DNA of 64,000 nt. It comes from Roseovarius atlanticus (GTDB lineage Bacteria; Pseudomonadota; Alphaproteobacteria; Rhodobacterales; Rhodobacteraceae). A program made the position numbers and the translations under genes. Positions 1 to 8,658 of this stretch are shown here, piece after piece. Under the pieces are notes generated by a model. The model worked only from the letters and a program-made list of their open reading frames with translations. It was not told where the DNA came from and made no database searches. How positions within the stretch are numbered: position 1 is the stretch's first letter; every line of letters starts with the position of its first letter. Where the stretch lies: the NCBI RefSeq assembly GCF_001441615.1, contig NZ_LAXJ01000028.1, positions 1 through 64,000 of the forward strand, given 5' to 3'.

Positions 1-181
1 TTGAGGGAAAGCTTACTGTCACGCAGATGAAGTGAAGATAGACAATGGGGCCGAGGCGAACACGCCCGGCCCCAACGATTTGAGGCAATAAAATCAAGCG
101 CTACGGAGGTAGCCGAGCAATGTAGATATGCCGTTACTCGCGGGACATTTTCTTTAACCTCCGAGGTTTGGGAAGAAGGAG

Positions 182-744
182 ATGTTCATGACCAAGGACC
201 AACGCAAGTTGAGGATACTTCGACATGCGGAGGAGATCGGTCACGTCGCGAGGACTTGCCGCTATTTCGGGATAGGTCGATCCAGCTTCTACCGTTGGCG
301 TCAAGACGTCTTACGAAGCGCTCAGAGAGAAGCTATAATCAACAAACGGGATGTCCCACGAGTAACCGCACCTTACACCCTCCAACAGGCCGTTCTTCAG
401 AGACAACCCGGATCAGGCCTGGTGCTTCACTCGGATCGCGGATCGCAATATCTGTCCATTCGCTATACCGAGTGACTCGCAGAGGCGGGGTAGAACCTTC
501 CGTGGGAAGCGTTTGCGACAGTTATGACAATGCCCTGGCCGAGACGGCCAATGGCCTGTTCAATGCTGAGGTCATCCACCGACGCGGGCCATGGCGCAGT
601 TTCGATGCAGTGGAATACGCGACCCTGTATTGGGTGAATTGGTTCAACAACCGTCGTCTTCTCGAACCCATCGTATACATTCCGCCAAGAGAGGTCGAAG
701 CAAACTATTACGCGACCCTGGAAACATCAGACATGGCCGCGTAG
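182..744 (+). pseudogene. Broken IS481/IS3-type transposase remnant
   Basis: The first part encodes a helix-turn-helix segment (KLRILRHAEEIGHVARTCRY...SSFYRWR) like the N-terminus of IS481-type transposases. It then jumps to the second half of an IS3-type DDE integrase, with SDRGSQY and SYDNALAE catalytic-region motifs and a WFNNRRLLEP tail. The middle of the catalytic domain is missing. An in-frame TGA after RYTE (about 473) and a one-base deletion near 487 put the tail in another frame. The join may be a deletion within one element or a fusion of two. No inverted repeats were recognised around it. It is not functional. Confidence 0.8.
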
Positions 745-785
745 CTAAGATCAATCAGCCTCCGGCAAACCCGGCGCGGCTCATA

Positions 786-1478
786 TCACGCCTCCAAGAA
801 AGTCGTGTGTTTACTGTTCTGCGGCAGGAGGAAGATCGAGGTTGCCAGGAGCGAGAAGACCAACTCGTAGACCTCCCATTTACGAGGAACGTCGATGACC
901 GCAATCACCAGGCTTGCTGTAACGGCGAGCATTGCGTGACGTGTGCCGGGCACCGGGGCGGCAATGTGATTGGCGGCACGTTTGATCCAGCCGACGCGCA
1001 AGTAGAGCAGTGGCAGCACGGTAATGTAGACCAGCACGATTAACGTTAGGATCGGACCGAAGAGCGTCTTGGCGAGGTGGAAATCGCCCCAAGGCGTGGG
1101 CACAATCAGGTTGTGCAGGTTCGTTTCCTGCTGCTTATTCATCTCCTCGAAGGTCTCGCCGGTTTCCCAGCCGATTATACGTTGGCCCCAGGAAATCTCT
1201 TCGCCGGCGGCAAAGAAGAAGACAAGCGCATAGAACAGCGTGCAGGCGAAGGCGAGGCCCGCGCCGCGCGCCTTTAGCGACCGCGCGTTCATCACCAGGA
1301 CGACGCTGGCCACGCAGAGAAAGAGAGCAGTGCTGTATTCCACCAAGCCGTCTTCACGCGCGTAGGTGAGCGAGAAATAGTCGGTGCTGTAGAAATAAAT
1401 AACGACCGAAAGTAACAGCACGGCGGCGACAATGCCGAGCAGGATTTTGTCGATACGCAGGATTGTGGACAGAGTCAT
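786..1478 (-). CDS. Conserved multi-pass membrane protein, unknown function
   Basis: The 230-residue protein has about six hydrophobic segments. It carries a polar motif between helices, GEEISWGQRIIGWETG followed by NKQQETNLHN, which looks conserved and may bind a ligand or metal. I chose the ATG at 1478 (MTLSTILRIDKIL) because the 57 residues upstream in frame are polar and lack membrane character. A weak purine-rich RBS lies upstream of it. The gene stands alone between an IS remnant and the first L,D-transpeptidase. I do not recognise a function. An integral-membrane enzyme is possible because of the charged motif. Confidence 0.7.
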   Translation of the reverse strand: MTLSTILRIDKILLGIVAAVLLLSVVIYFYSTDYFSLTYAREDGLVEYSTALFLCVASVVLVMNARSLKARGAGLAFACTLFYALVFFFAAGEEISWGQRIIGWETGETFEEMNKQQETNLHNLIVPTPWGDFHLAKTLFGPILTLIVLVYITVLPLLYLRVGWIKRAANHIAAPVPGTRHAMLAVTASLVIAVIDVPRKWEVYELVFSLLATSIFLLPQNSKHTTFLEA

Positions 1479-1914
1479 ATAAGGCGTGCCTTTCTCAGCA
1501 GATTTGGCGCCGGAATATGCGAGGCGGGACCGCGCATCAAGCGCCAAGCTTTTTACTGAGTCGAACCTACGTTGGGCACAGGTGTGAAACCACATCTTGA
1601 CGCTGGACTCACGATAGGTTGAAGCAATATCCAACCTTCGAAAAGTCATCGTTCACACGTAGTGGCCTTTCCAGTAGCTCTCGCTCGTGATTTGGATGCA
1701 AAATCAGGAGCAAGTTTACGAACACGTTTCTATCGAAGTACTTGAGCGTCTCGCCACTATCGCCCGTGACCGAATAGGCAAGATTGTATCACGCTGGAGA
1801 GCGGTGTTGAGGATTGCCACGCAGATATCCACTAAGTGCTCGGCATGCTTTGGGCAAATAACCCTTCCGAAAGTTCGGATCGTATCCTCGGAGCAACAGT
1901 CAAACAGCTCGCAG
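1479..1914. other. Gene-poor stretch
   Basis: No convincing gene is visible. A 77-codon reading frame at 1687-1920 has no recognisable domain and no good RBS. The stretch ends at the palindromic promoter region of the next gene. Confidence 0.5.
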
Positions 1915-1944
1915 TTGTGAACACACGATCGTGTGTTCTACATA
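1915..1944 (+). promoter_or_regulatory. Promoter with a perfect 20-bp palindromic operator
   Basis: A perfect palindrome, GAACACACGATCGTGTGTTC, occupies 1919-1938. It sits between a possible -35 box TTGTGA (1915-1920) and a possible -10 box TACATA (1939-1944), an 18-base spacer. The long spacer with a central dyad resembles MerR-type promoters, but the operator differs from the other sites in this window. It lies 55 bases upstream of the first L,D-transpeptidase gene. Confidence 0.55.
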
Positions 1945-1998
1945 TCGACGCAATGTGTTCGCAATTTCATGCAACGCAAACTAGTAGGGTACATCAAA

Positions 1999-2580
1999 AT
2001 GAAAGGCTTTAGCAGGCGAGTGTTCGTATCTACCAGTGCAGCCAGCATGTTGGCTCCTACGATTGGTGCAGCAAGTCAACCCTCTTTTCCAGAGCGCTTT
2101 CTTCCTCAACTGGTAAACGCACGTCGGACGGATTGGCTGCCCGGAGATCTGCATTTAGTACCGGATGATTTTTTTTTGTATTTCATGCTCGAAGAAGGTA
2201 TGGCGATCCGCTACGGAGTAGGAGTTGGACGCAAGGATTTGTACGAATCAGGCGTGTTCACAGTAGCGCGCAAAGCCAAATGGCCGTGGTGGCGGCCGAC
2301 CAACGCCATGATCCAAAGAGAGCCGAATAAGTATGCACGATTTAGAAACGGTTTGAAGGGAGGACCGAATAATCCTCTCGGCGCGCGAGCGATCTATTTA
2401 TACGATGATGACGGCCGAGACACCTATCTTCGAATCCATGGAACCAATGCACCAGAAACCATCGGGTCGGCCGTTTCAAACGGATGTGCCCGCCTCACCA
2501 ATAAGCACGTAAAGGACCTGTACGATCGTGTTGCGATAGGTGCACGCGTTTATCTTTACCCCAAACTGAACGGCATTTGA
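1999..2580 (+). CDS. L,D-transpeptidase (YkuD), paralogue 1
   Basis: L,D-transpeptidases make 3-3 cross-links in peptidoglycan or attach proteins to it in the periplasm. This 193-residue protein has a Tat-like twin-arginine N-terminus (FSRRVFVSTSAASML). Its C-terminal YkuD motif has His about 147 (RIHGT) and catalytic Cys about 163 (SNGCARL). I start at ATG 1999 because the signal peptide begins there; the 22 codons before it lie in the leader. It shares the KWPxWxPTxxMIxR block with the proteins at 3047 and 36253, so these three form one subfamily. It has its own palindromic promoter rather than the MerR-type site seen before the others. Confidence 0.88.
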   Translation: MKGFSRRVFVSTSAASMLAPTIGAASQPSFPERFLPQLVNARRTDWLPGDLHLVPDDFFLYFMLEEGMAIRYGVGVGRKDLYESGVFTVARKAKWPWWRPTNAMIQREPNKYARFRNGLKGGPNNPLGARAIYLYDDDGRDTYLRIHGTNAPETIGSAVSNGCARLTNKHVKDLYDRVAIGARVYLYPKLNGI

Positions 2581-2892
2581 AAAAGTCGTTTGCAACTTGA
2601 GGTCAGCGAAACGAAAGTACGCGGTGCATGTCTCACCCCGTGAGGTTTTGATACCCACATGAATGATGCAATCGTATCCTGTTCGCATGCAGAATTTGGA
2701 CCAATTTTTCACGTCGAAGCCTACTTTCGCAAGGATCAACCAATCGCTAGCCTATCTGACCCTGACTAGAGGCTGTGGCTCGGAAATATGTTGAAAAGAG
2801 CTTCGTCAGCCCCTTGAGAAGTAATTGGATCAGCTGGTTTTTCACGCGACGAGGCTGGGTTAGTGGGAACCGTGTTCGCAGAACTTTTTTCT
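2581..2892. other. Intergenic stretch without a gene
   Basis: I see no coding region with a domain, and no terminator hairpin with a T-run. The stretch leads into a MerR-type promoter. Confidence 0.4.
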
Positions 2893-2923
2893 TGAACCTT
2901 TAGGAGCTTTAGGAGTTACGACG
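2893..2923 (+). promoter_or_regulatory. MerR-type metal-responsive promoter upstream of L,D-transpeptidase 2
   Basis: The -35 box TTGAAC (2893-2898) and the -10 box TACGAC (2918-2923) are separated by 19 bases, CTTTAGGAGCTTTAGGAGT. The spacer resembles those of six other promoters in the window. MerR-family activators work on promoters with such overlong 19-20 base spacers. It lies about 125 bases upstream of the gene at 3047. Confidence 0.65.
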
Positions 2924-3046
2924 CAAATGTACCGAACTAGACCTTGGGAAGGTTGCTGACGATGCCTTATTCCTTACCTGGGTAAGTAGAGGCACGATAA
3001 GGATATATTTTATCCTTTAGTAAAATCTTGCGAAGGAAACAGAAAA

Positions 3047-3709
3047 ATGCTGACGAGACGCCACTTCATCCAAACAACGACTGCGCTATTCTCGGCCTCA
3101 ATCGGTCAGCCGCTCTTTGCCGATACGTGGCCAACAGAATCACAAAAGGCGGCTTGGGACAAGCAAGTCACACCGTTCGGCTACGAGCCAGCCACGACTA
3201 ACCCATGGGGTCTGCATCCAAGGTTTTTGCCGCAGCGCGTCGTCGCGAAGCGCAATCTCGTGCCGGGCGACATCCACGTGGACGCAGTGGCGCGATACCT
3301 CTATCACATCGAAAAAGGTGGAACTGCAATGCGCTACGGCGTGGCCATTGCAAAGGGCGACCTTTATGAGCCGGGAACTTATACGATTAAGCGGAAGGTG
3401 AAATGGCCTCATTGGACGCCAACCAAAAACATGATTGAACGCAATCCGGAGTACGAGCAATACGCAGATGGTATGGAACCTGGCCCGACCAACGCACTTG
3501 GGTCACGTGCGCTTTATCTTTTTGTCGGCAGTAGGGATAGCTATCTACGTATCCATGGCACACCGTATCCAAAAAGCATCGGCGGTCGCGCAAGTTCTGG
3601 CTGCGTCCGGATGGTCATGGCTCACATCAACGAACTTTATCCCAACGTCAAGATAGGTTCGACAGCGTTTCTTTACTCGGCCGAGGATAGTGTGACAGCG
3701 CAAAGTTGA
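3047..3709 (+). CDS. L,D-transpeptidase (YkuD), paralogue 2
   Basis: This 220-residue exported enzyme has a leader MLTRRHFIQTTTALFSAS with a Tat-like twin arginine. The YkuD catalytic motif has His about 170 (RIHGTPYP) and Cys about 186 (SSGCVRM). The RBS AAGGAAAC lies just before the ATG. It is close to paralogue 1 in the middle (KWPHWTPTKNMIERNP, GPTNALGSRALYL). Expected role: periplasmic peptidoglycan cross-linking or cell-wall repair. An upstream MerR-type promoter suggests induction by a heavy metal. The neighbouring P-type ATPase has the same type of promoter. Confidence 0.9.
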   Translation: MLTRRHFIQTTTALFSASIGQPLFADTWPTESQKAAWDKQVTPFGYEPATTNPWGLHPRFLPQRVVAKRNLVPGDIHVDAVARYLYHIEKGGTAMRYGVAIAKGDLYEPGTYTIKRKVKWPHWTPTKNMIERNPEYEQYADGMEPGPTNALGSRALYLFVGSRDSYLRIHGTPYPKSIGGRASSGCVRMVMAHINELYPNVKIGSTAFLYSAEDSVTAQS

Positions 3710-3756
3710 AGGCGTGCACTGAACTCGACGCATCCGCGACCCTCTGGACAAGCAAA

Positions 3757-4026
3757 TCAAGACTGGAGAGACGTGCAGATTGGTCCGCCGCCGGCCGCGC
3801 GAAGAGGTACCAAAGTGGTCTCTACTGGTCCACTGTGCTGATACCAGTAGCACCCATCTTCCGGAAGTCGACGAGCCGACGTGAGATCCTGACCGGGTGC
3901 AGCAAGGGCCGCTACAGACGCGGGAACATTGCCAACCTTGTTCTGAGCGCCATCATCTGTCGGCGGCACCGCGCAGCCGGCGAGTACCAGAATTGCTGCA
4001 ATGATAGGCGCTTGTCGTTTTTGCAT
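3757..4026 (-). CDS. Small putative lipoprotein, unknown function
   Basis: The 89-residue product has a signal peptide ending in a lipobox, LAGC (Cys about 17). The mature part has Cys in DGCYWYQHSG and in PICTS near the end, which may form a disulfide. No domain is recognised. It would be processed by signal peptidase II and lipidated, and LspA and Lnt are encoded further right in this window. The start at 4026 has a modest purine-rich RBS. It reads away from the divergent P-type ATPase, so the promoter region between them could serve both. Confidence 0.65.
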   Translation of the reverse strand: MQKRQAPIIAAILVLAGCAVPPTDDGAQNKVGNVPASVAALAAPGQDLTSARRLPEDGCYWYQHSGPVETTLVPLRAAGGGPICTSLQS

Positions 4027-4120
4027 TTTTAACCCGCTCTTTCTGATTTCATCGCGCCTTAGTGGTGCGGTGAACGTTCGGACGCTGCAATTTTCTGCAT
4101 GAAACGTCCTATTCTAACTC

Positions 4121-4151
4121 TTGATGCTCTAGTTGCTTTAGGAGCTATAGC
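4121..4151 (+). promoter_or_regulatory. MerR-type promoter of the P-type ATPase
   Basis: The -35 box TTGATG (4121-4126) and -10 box TATAGC (4146-4151) flank a 19-base spacer, CTCTAGTTGCTTTAGGAGC. Its core is the same as the one before the L,D-transpeptidase at 36253, read on the other strand. The layout matches CadR/PbrR/ZntR-controlled promoters of metal-exporting ATPases. Confidence 0.78.
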
Positions 4152-4183
4152 AATGTGGAATCAATGAATCCCGAGGTCAATCC

Positions 4184-6538
4184 ATGTCTTTTGATGGCAA
4201 CCGCAACGATCACAGCCACCGGAGTGATCAAAAGCAACCTCACGCAACAGGCAAATCCTGTTGCGATGCGAAAAGAGATGTTGCGTCGGCTGGGCTAGCG
4301 CCGTCCGGCGGAAGGAGCTTTCAGGTATCCGGGCTCGATTGCGCCGAAGAGGTGGCGATCCTGAACCGGGTTGTCGGGCCGAAAGTGGGCGGAACCGAAC
4401 ACCTGGCATTCGACGTTATCAACGGGCGAATGACCATCCTCGATAGCGCCAAGAGGATACCAGACGACGAGGTCACGCAGTTGGTCGCAACGACCGGCAT
4501 GAGCGCGAAGCCTTGGGATGCCGACAACGCAGCAGAGGACCAGGCGGCGCATCTGGCACGTCAGAAGCGCTTTACCTCGTTGAGCGGCGGCTTCTGGGGG
4601 GCGGGATTCCTTTTTCACATGGTCGAGACCGGCATGGGTGGCGCGCTCGGGCTCTTTGCGGGCCATGGCGATGTGCCGATGCCCATGGCGGAAGCAGGGA
4701 TCTTCGCCCTCGCGATTCTTTTCGGAGTTTGGCTTGTCGCGCCCAAGGCCTGGTCTTCGGCGCGGAGGCTTAGCCCCGACATGAACCTGCTCATGGTGCT
4801 GGCCGTCGCCGGCGCCATCAGCCTCGGAGAGTTTTTTGAGGCTGCGACGGTCGCCTTCTTTTTTTCGCTCTCTCTCTATCTTGAGAGCTGGAGCGTGGGG
4901 CGGGCGCGTAACGCGGTTTCCGCGCTCCTCGATCTGGCGCCGCCAACGGCGCGGGTCCTTTACGAAGACGGATCGGAATCCGACGTTCCGGCTGCGGCTG
5001 TGGCAGTCAATGCAAGGTTTATCGTGCGCGGCGGCGACCGTATCCCCCTCGACGGTGAGGTCGTGGACGGGGCAGGGGCCGTCGATCAGGCCCCAATTAC
5101 TGGGGAAAGCGCGCTAGTACCCAAGGAACCCGGCGAAGAGGTCTATGCCGGCACGATCAACGGCGAGGGCACACTGACGGTGCGGGCGACGAAGGCCGCC
5201 TCGGATACGGTGCTCGCGAAAATCATTCGCATGGTAGGCGATGCCCATGCCCGCCGCGCGCCGGTCGAACAGTGGGTGGCCAAGTTCGCGCGCATCTACA
5301 CACCAATCGTGATGGCTCTGGCGATCACCATCGCGCTGGTGCCACCACTCCTGCTCGGCGGCGCCTGGGACTACTGGTTCTACAATGCCCTGGTCCTTCT
5401 GGTCATCGCATGTCCTTGCGCGTTGGTCATTTCTACGCCGGTTTCCATCGTTGCGGCGCTGACCGCGTCGGCACGGGCGGGGGTGCTCATCAAGGGCGGC
5501 GCCTATGTCGAAGCGCCGGGGCGGACCACGGCACTGGCGATGGACAAGACCGGGACGATCACCATGGGAGAGCCTGAGGTGGCGGCGGTTCACCCACTGG
5601 TCGGTGTTTCCGCACGCGATCTCATGGCGCTGGCAGCAAGCCTGGAGGTGCGGTCTTCACACCCGCTGGCACGCGCCATACTCTCGCGCGCCAAAGCCGA
5701 TGGTGTTTCCGTGTCTGCCGCAGAGGACACCCGCACCGTGCCCGGGCGCGGTCTGGAAGGACGCGCCGACGGGCGCGCTATCTGGCTCGGCTCGGATCGG
5801 TTCGCCGAAGAGAAAGGGTTCGGCAATGCCATTCCGGCGGATCTGCGGGATCAGATCGGGGAGACAGGGAGCACCCTCGTTGCCGTGGGTGACAAGGCCG
5901 GCGTGACCGGCGTACTGGAGCTTCGCGACCGCATCCGCCCAGATGCAAAGGGTATCGTTGCGCGCCTGCATGCGCAGGGTGTGGAGACCATCGTGATGTT
6001 GACGGGCGACAACGAACGCACCGCGCGCGCGGTGGCAGCCGAAGTCGGCATCGACGAGGTGCGCGCCGAACTTTTGCCGGAAGACAAGGTGACGGCCATT
6101 GAGGAACTCGTCGAAAGCCACGACATGGTAGCGATGATCGGCGACGGTGTGAATGACGCACCGGCCATGGCGCGTGCGCATTATGCCATCGCCATGGGCG
6201 CTGTCGGATCGGATGCCGCTATCGAGACGGCCGACATCGCGCTTATGACCGACGACATCGGCAAGGTACCTTGGCTTATTGGCCATTCGCGCCGGGCCAT
6301 GACGATCATCCACCAGAATATCGGCATATCGCTGGCGACCAAGGCGCTGTTCGTCGGGCTGACCGCGTTCGGGATGGCCTCAATGTGGGGCGCCATTGCT
6401 GCGGATGTAGGCGTGTCTCTGCTTGTCGTGGCCAACGCGCTTCGGCTCCTGAACGGCCACCGGGTCGAAGCGGGGCCCTCGGGCGGTGAACCGATTGGCG
6501 AGCGGATGGCGAAGGGAGCACTCGCGCACGGTCATTGA
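4184..6538 (+). CDS. zntA: Heavy-metal P1B-type ATPase (Zn/Cd/Pb exporter)
   Basis: This 784-residue inner-membrane pump would export Zn(II), Cd(II) or Pb(II) from the cytoplasm using ATP. The N-terminus is His-rich with a CC pair (KSCCD). An HMA-like region follows in which the usual CxxC is reduced to GLDCAEE, with one Cys. The membrane-metal site is CPC (IACPCALVISTP, about residue 408). The phosphorylated Asp lies in DKTGT (about 454), with SSHPLA and GDGVNDAPA further on. CPC together with this family suggests divalent rather than Cu(I) transport. It is monocistronic and has a MerR-type promoter directly upstream. Confidence 0.93.
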   Translation: MSFDGNRNDHSHRSDQKQPHATGKSCCDAKRDVASAGLAPSGGRSFQVSGLDCAEEVAILNRVVGPKVGGTEHLAFDVINGRMTILDSAKRIPDDEVTQLVATTGMSAKPWDADNAAEDQAAHLARQKRFTSLSGGFWGAGFLFHMVETGMGGALGLFAGHGDVPMPMAEAGIFALAILFGVWLVAPKAWSSARRLSPDMNLLMVLAVAGAISLGEFFEAATVAFFFSLSLYLESWSVGRARNAVSALLDLAPPTARVLYEDGSESDVPAAAVAVNARFIVRGGDRIPLDGEVVDGAGAVDQAPITGESALVPKEPGEEVYAGTINGEGTLTVRATKAASDTVLAKIIRMVGDAHARRAPVEQWVAKFARIYTPIVMALAITIALVPPLLLGGAWDYWFYNALVLLVIACPCALVISTPVSIVAALTASARAGVLIKGGAYVEAPGRTTALAMDKTGTITMGEPEVAAVHPLVGVSARDLMALAASLEVRSSHPLARAILSRAKADGVSVSAAEDTRTVPGRGLEGRADGRAIWLGSDRFAEEKGFGNAIPADLRDQIGETGSTLVAVGDKAGVTGVLELRDRIRPDAKGIVARLHAQGVETIVMLTGDNERTARAVAAEVGIDEVRAELLPEDKVTAIEELVESHDMVAMIGDGVNDAPAMARAHYAIAMGAVGSDAAIETADIALMTDDIGKVPWLIGHSRRAMTIIHQNIGISLATKALFVGLTAFGMASMWGAIAADVGVSLLVVANALRLLNGHRVEAGPSGGEPIGERMAKGALAHGH

Positions 6539-6604
6539 TCCGGCGGTTTCGGTAGGGTAACGTCTGACATCATCCAGACCTCGCAAAAGGGGCGTCGAGC
6601 AGTG

Positions 6605-7114
6605 ATGAATACCAGAATTTCACGGCGGGTCTTGCTGTTGGGCGGTTTGGCCGCCTTCCTTTCAGGCTGTGCCAGCAAGTTCCGGTCGTACAACGGACCA
6701 CAAGTGACCCGGTTACGCATGTACAAGGCGCAGCGGCTGTTAGTTCTTGACGGCGCGGATGACGTCTTGCGGACCTATCCCATCGGATTGGGCTTCGCGC
6801 CCGAAGGCCACAAGCAGTTTGAGGGGGACGGCCGCACGCCGGAGGGCTCCTACCTGATTGACCGGCGCAACCCAAACAGCCTCTTCCACCTCTCCATCGG
6901 CATTTCATATCCCAATGAAGCCGACATCGCGTTTGCAGAGGCGCAAGGAAAATCGCCGGGTGGCGACATCTTCATCCACGGGGGGCCCCGCAAGGGGATC
7001 GACCCGATGAACAAACGCGACTGGACCGCGGGCTGCATCTCCGTCACGGACCGGCAGATCGAGGATATCTACGCCATGGTCAGGGACGGGACACCGATCG
7101 ACATCTATGCCTGA
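6605..7114 (+). CDS. L,D-transpeptidase (YkuD/ErfK type), lipoprotein-like, paralogue 3
   Basis: The product is about 169 residues. The leader has a twin arginine (ISRRVLLLGG) and a lipobox (FLSGC), so it may be a lipoprotein. The YkuD domain has His about 125 (FIHGG) and catalytic Cys about 144 (WTAGCISV). It belongs to the compact ErfK subfamily and differs from paralogues 1, 2 and 4. I start at ATG 6605; a GTG three bases earlier is the alternative. A GGGG-rich RBS lies upstream. It lies 66 bases after the P-type ATPase and may be transcribed with it, which would place it under metal control too. Confidence 0.88.
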   Translation: MNTRISRRVLLLGGLAAFLSGCASKFRSYNGPQVTRLRMYKAQRLLVLDGADDVLRTYPIGLGFAPEGHKQFEGDGRTPEGSYLIDRRNPNSLFHLSIGISYPNEADIAFAEAQGKSPGGDIFIHGGPRKGIDPMNKRDWTAGCISVTDRQIEDIYAMVRDGTPIDIYA

Positions 7115-7117
7115 AGG

Positions 7118-7879
7118 TCAGGCAAAACGACGGCGCAGCGCGACGTTGATAGCTTCGATGGCGATGACCATGACGAAGACGGCAATCGTGACGCTGGCCG
7201 CCTTGTCATACTGGAAAGAGCGCACGTAGGTCTGGATGTAAAAGCCGATCCCGCCCGCGCCGACAATCCCGAGGATCAGCGACTCGCGCAGGTTCAACTC
7301 GAACCGGAAAATCGTGTCGCGGGCGACGACCGGCGCCATCTGCGGCCAGATCGCGTATCTGAGCCGCACGAGCGGCCCGGCGCCCGCGCTTTCCAGCGCG
7401 GCGATCGGCGCGCGGGACACGCCGTCGATCGCCTCGGCATAGAACTTGGCGAGCATCCCCGTTGCATGAAAGGCGACCGCGATGATGCCGGGCAGCGGCC
7501 CAAGCCCGACAGCGCCCACCATGAGCATGGCCACGAGGATCAGCGGAATCGCCCGTATGAAGGCAAGCAGCGTTCGGATCGACCGGAACACCGCAGACGA
7601 TACCATCGTCTCGGACGCGAGAATGCCGAAGGGAACGGACAGGACCACAGCTCCGAGGGAGCCGAGGATCGCTATTCTCAGCGTTTCCGCGCTGCCCTTC
7701 TTGATCTCGGCCATCACCGTCGGGTCAGGTGGAAACATCCGACCGAGGAAATCGGCAATGCGCGGGCCAGCCGACATGAGACGCGACAACTCGACATCGG
7801 CCGTCGCGAAGGACCACAGGATCGCCGCGGCGATCAGACCACTCGTCGCAAAGCCGCCAAACCCGCGGAACGCCATCAT
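7118..7879 (-). CDS. ABC transporter permease, PhnE-like
   Basis: A 253-residue inner-membrane permease with about six hydrophobic segments and the family EAA-like loop (EAIDGVSRAPIAALESAGAG). It is the last gene of a four-gene operon with four-base or ATGA overlaps throughout. Phosphonate/phosphite transporters use this architecture. The substrate here is not proven, because the operon starts with a di-heme protein and faces a MntR-type regulator. Its stop codon lies three bases from that of the convergent L,D-transpeptidase. Confidence 0.82.
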   Translation of the reverse strand: MMAFRGFGGFATSGLIAAAILWSFATADVELSRLMSAGPRIADFLGRMFPPDPTVMAEIKKGSAETLRIAILGSLGAVVLSVPFGILASETMVSSAVFRSIRTLLAFIRAIPLILVAMLMVGAVGLGPLPGIIAVAFHATGMLAKFYAEAIDGVSRAPIAALESAGAGPLVRLRYAIWPQMAPVVARDTIFRFELNLRESLILGIVGAGGIGFYIQTYVRSFQYDKAASVTIAVFVMVIAIEAINVALRRRFA

Positions 7880-8658
7880 GATACCGCCCTGAGGCCGATT
7901 CCTGGGATTGGCTCAACCTCCCGATAGAGTTCCGCTGTCGCATCCTCGTTCAACTCGGAGGTCGGCACATCAAAGGCGATCCGCCCGCAACGAATGCCAA
8001 TGATACGCTGCGCAAAACGCCGCGCCAGGTCGGGTTGGTGAGACGCAAACAGCGCCGTCGCGCCGCGCGCTTGCGCCGCCCCGGTCAGCAGCGCCAGGAT
8101 CTCACCTGCACGCGCAGGGTCGAGGTTGCTCACCGGTTCATCGGCCAGAACAAGCCGTGGTTCCTGCGCCAGACACCGCGCGATGGCGACGCGCTGCCGC
8201 TGCCCGCCGCTGAGGCTGTCGACCCTGCGATTGGCAAGATCAGCAATGCCGCAATCGGCAAGTGCCGTGCGCGCAATCTCCAGATCGTGCTTGGTCGGTG
8301 ATCCCATCAGGGCCCGCAGCGGCGACATGCGCCCCAAGCGGCCATTCAGGACATTGCGCAGAACCGCGGACCGTTCGACTAGGGCGAATTCCTGAAAAAC
8401 GAAACCGGTATCCGGGCGGCGCGCGCACATTGGCGGATGATCGGGATCAAGCGGTGCGCCCAAGATCGAAATCTGCCCGCACCAGCCAAACAGCCTGCCA
8501 TCAAGCAGTGCCAGTAGGGTCGTCTTGCCCGCCCCGGACGGGCCGAGCAGAGCCACGCTTTCGCCCGTCGGAATATTAAGCGAAACCCGCTCCAGCGCCG
8601 GGACGTCCGCGCCCGTATGGGCAAAACTCAGGTCGTCGATTTGGATAGCAGTGCTCAT
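7876..8658 (-). CDS. ABC transporter ATP-binding protein, PhnC-like
   Basis: The 260-residue ATPase has Walker A GPSGAGKTT (about residue 39), the signature LSGGQRQRVAIARCL and Walker B LVLADEP. It resembles PhnC of phosphonate importers. It would energise uptake through the PhnE-like permease. The gene overlaps both neighbours by four bases, so translation is coupled. No metal-binding feature is visible in the ATPase itself. Confidence 0.87.
   Translation of the reverse strand: MSTAIQIDDLSFAHTGADVPALERVSLNIPTGESVALLGPSGAGKTTLLALLDGRLFGWCGQISILGAPLDPDHPPMCARRPDTGFVFQEFALVERSAVLRNVLNGRLGRMSPLRALMGSPTKHDLEIARTALADCGIADLANRRVDSLSGGQRQRVAIARCLAQEPRLVLADEPVSNLDPARAGEILALLTGAAQARGATALFASHQPDLARRFAQRIIGIRCGRIAFDVPTSELNEDATAELYREVEPIPGIGLRAVS

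Noticed and set aside
1687..1920. 77-codon open frame as a possible gene
   Set aside because: No domain, no RBS, and its end overlaps the palindromic promoter.
7109..7123. GCCTGA-AGG-TCAGGC hairpin as a bidirectional terminator
   Set aside because: The 6-bp stem covers both stop codons and there is no T-run on either strand.
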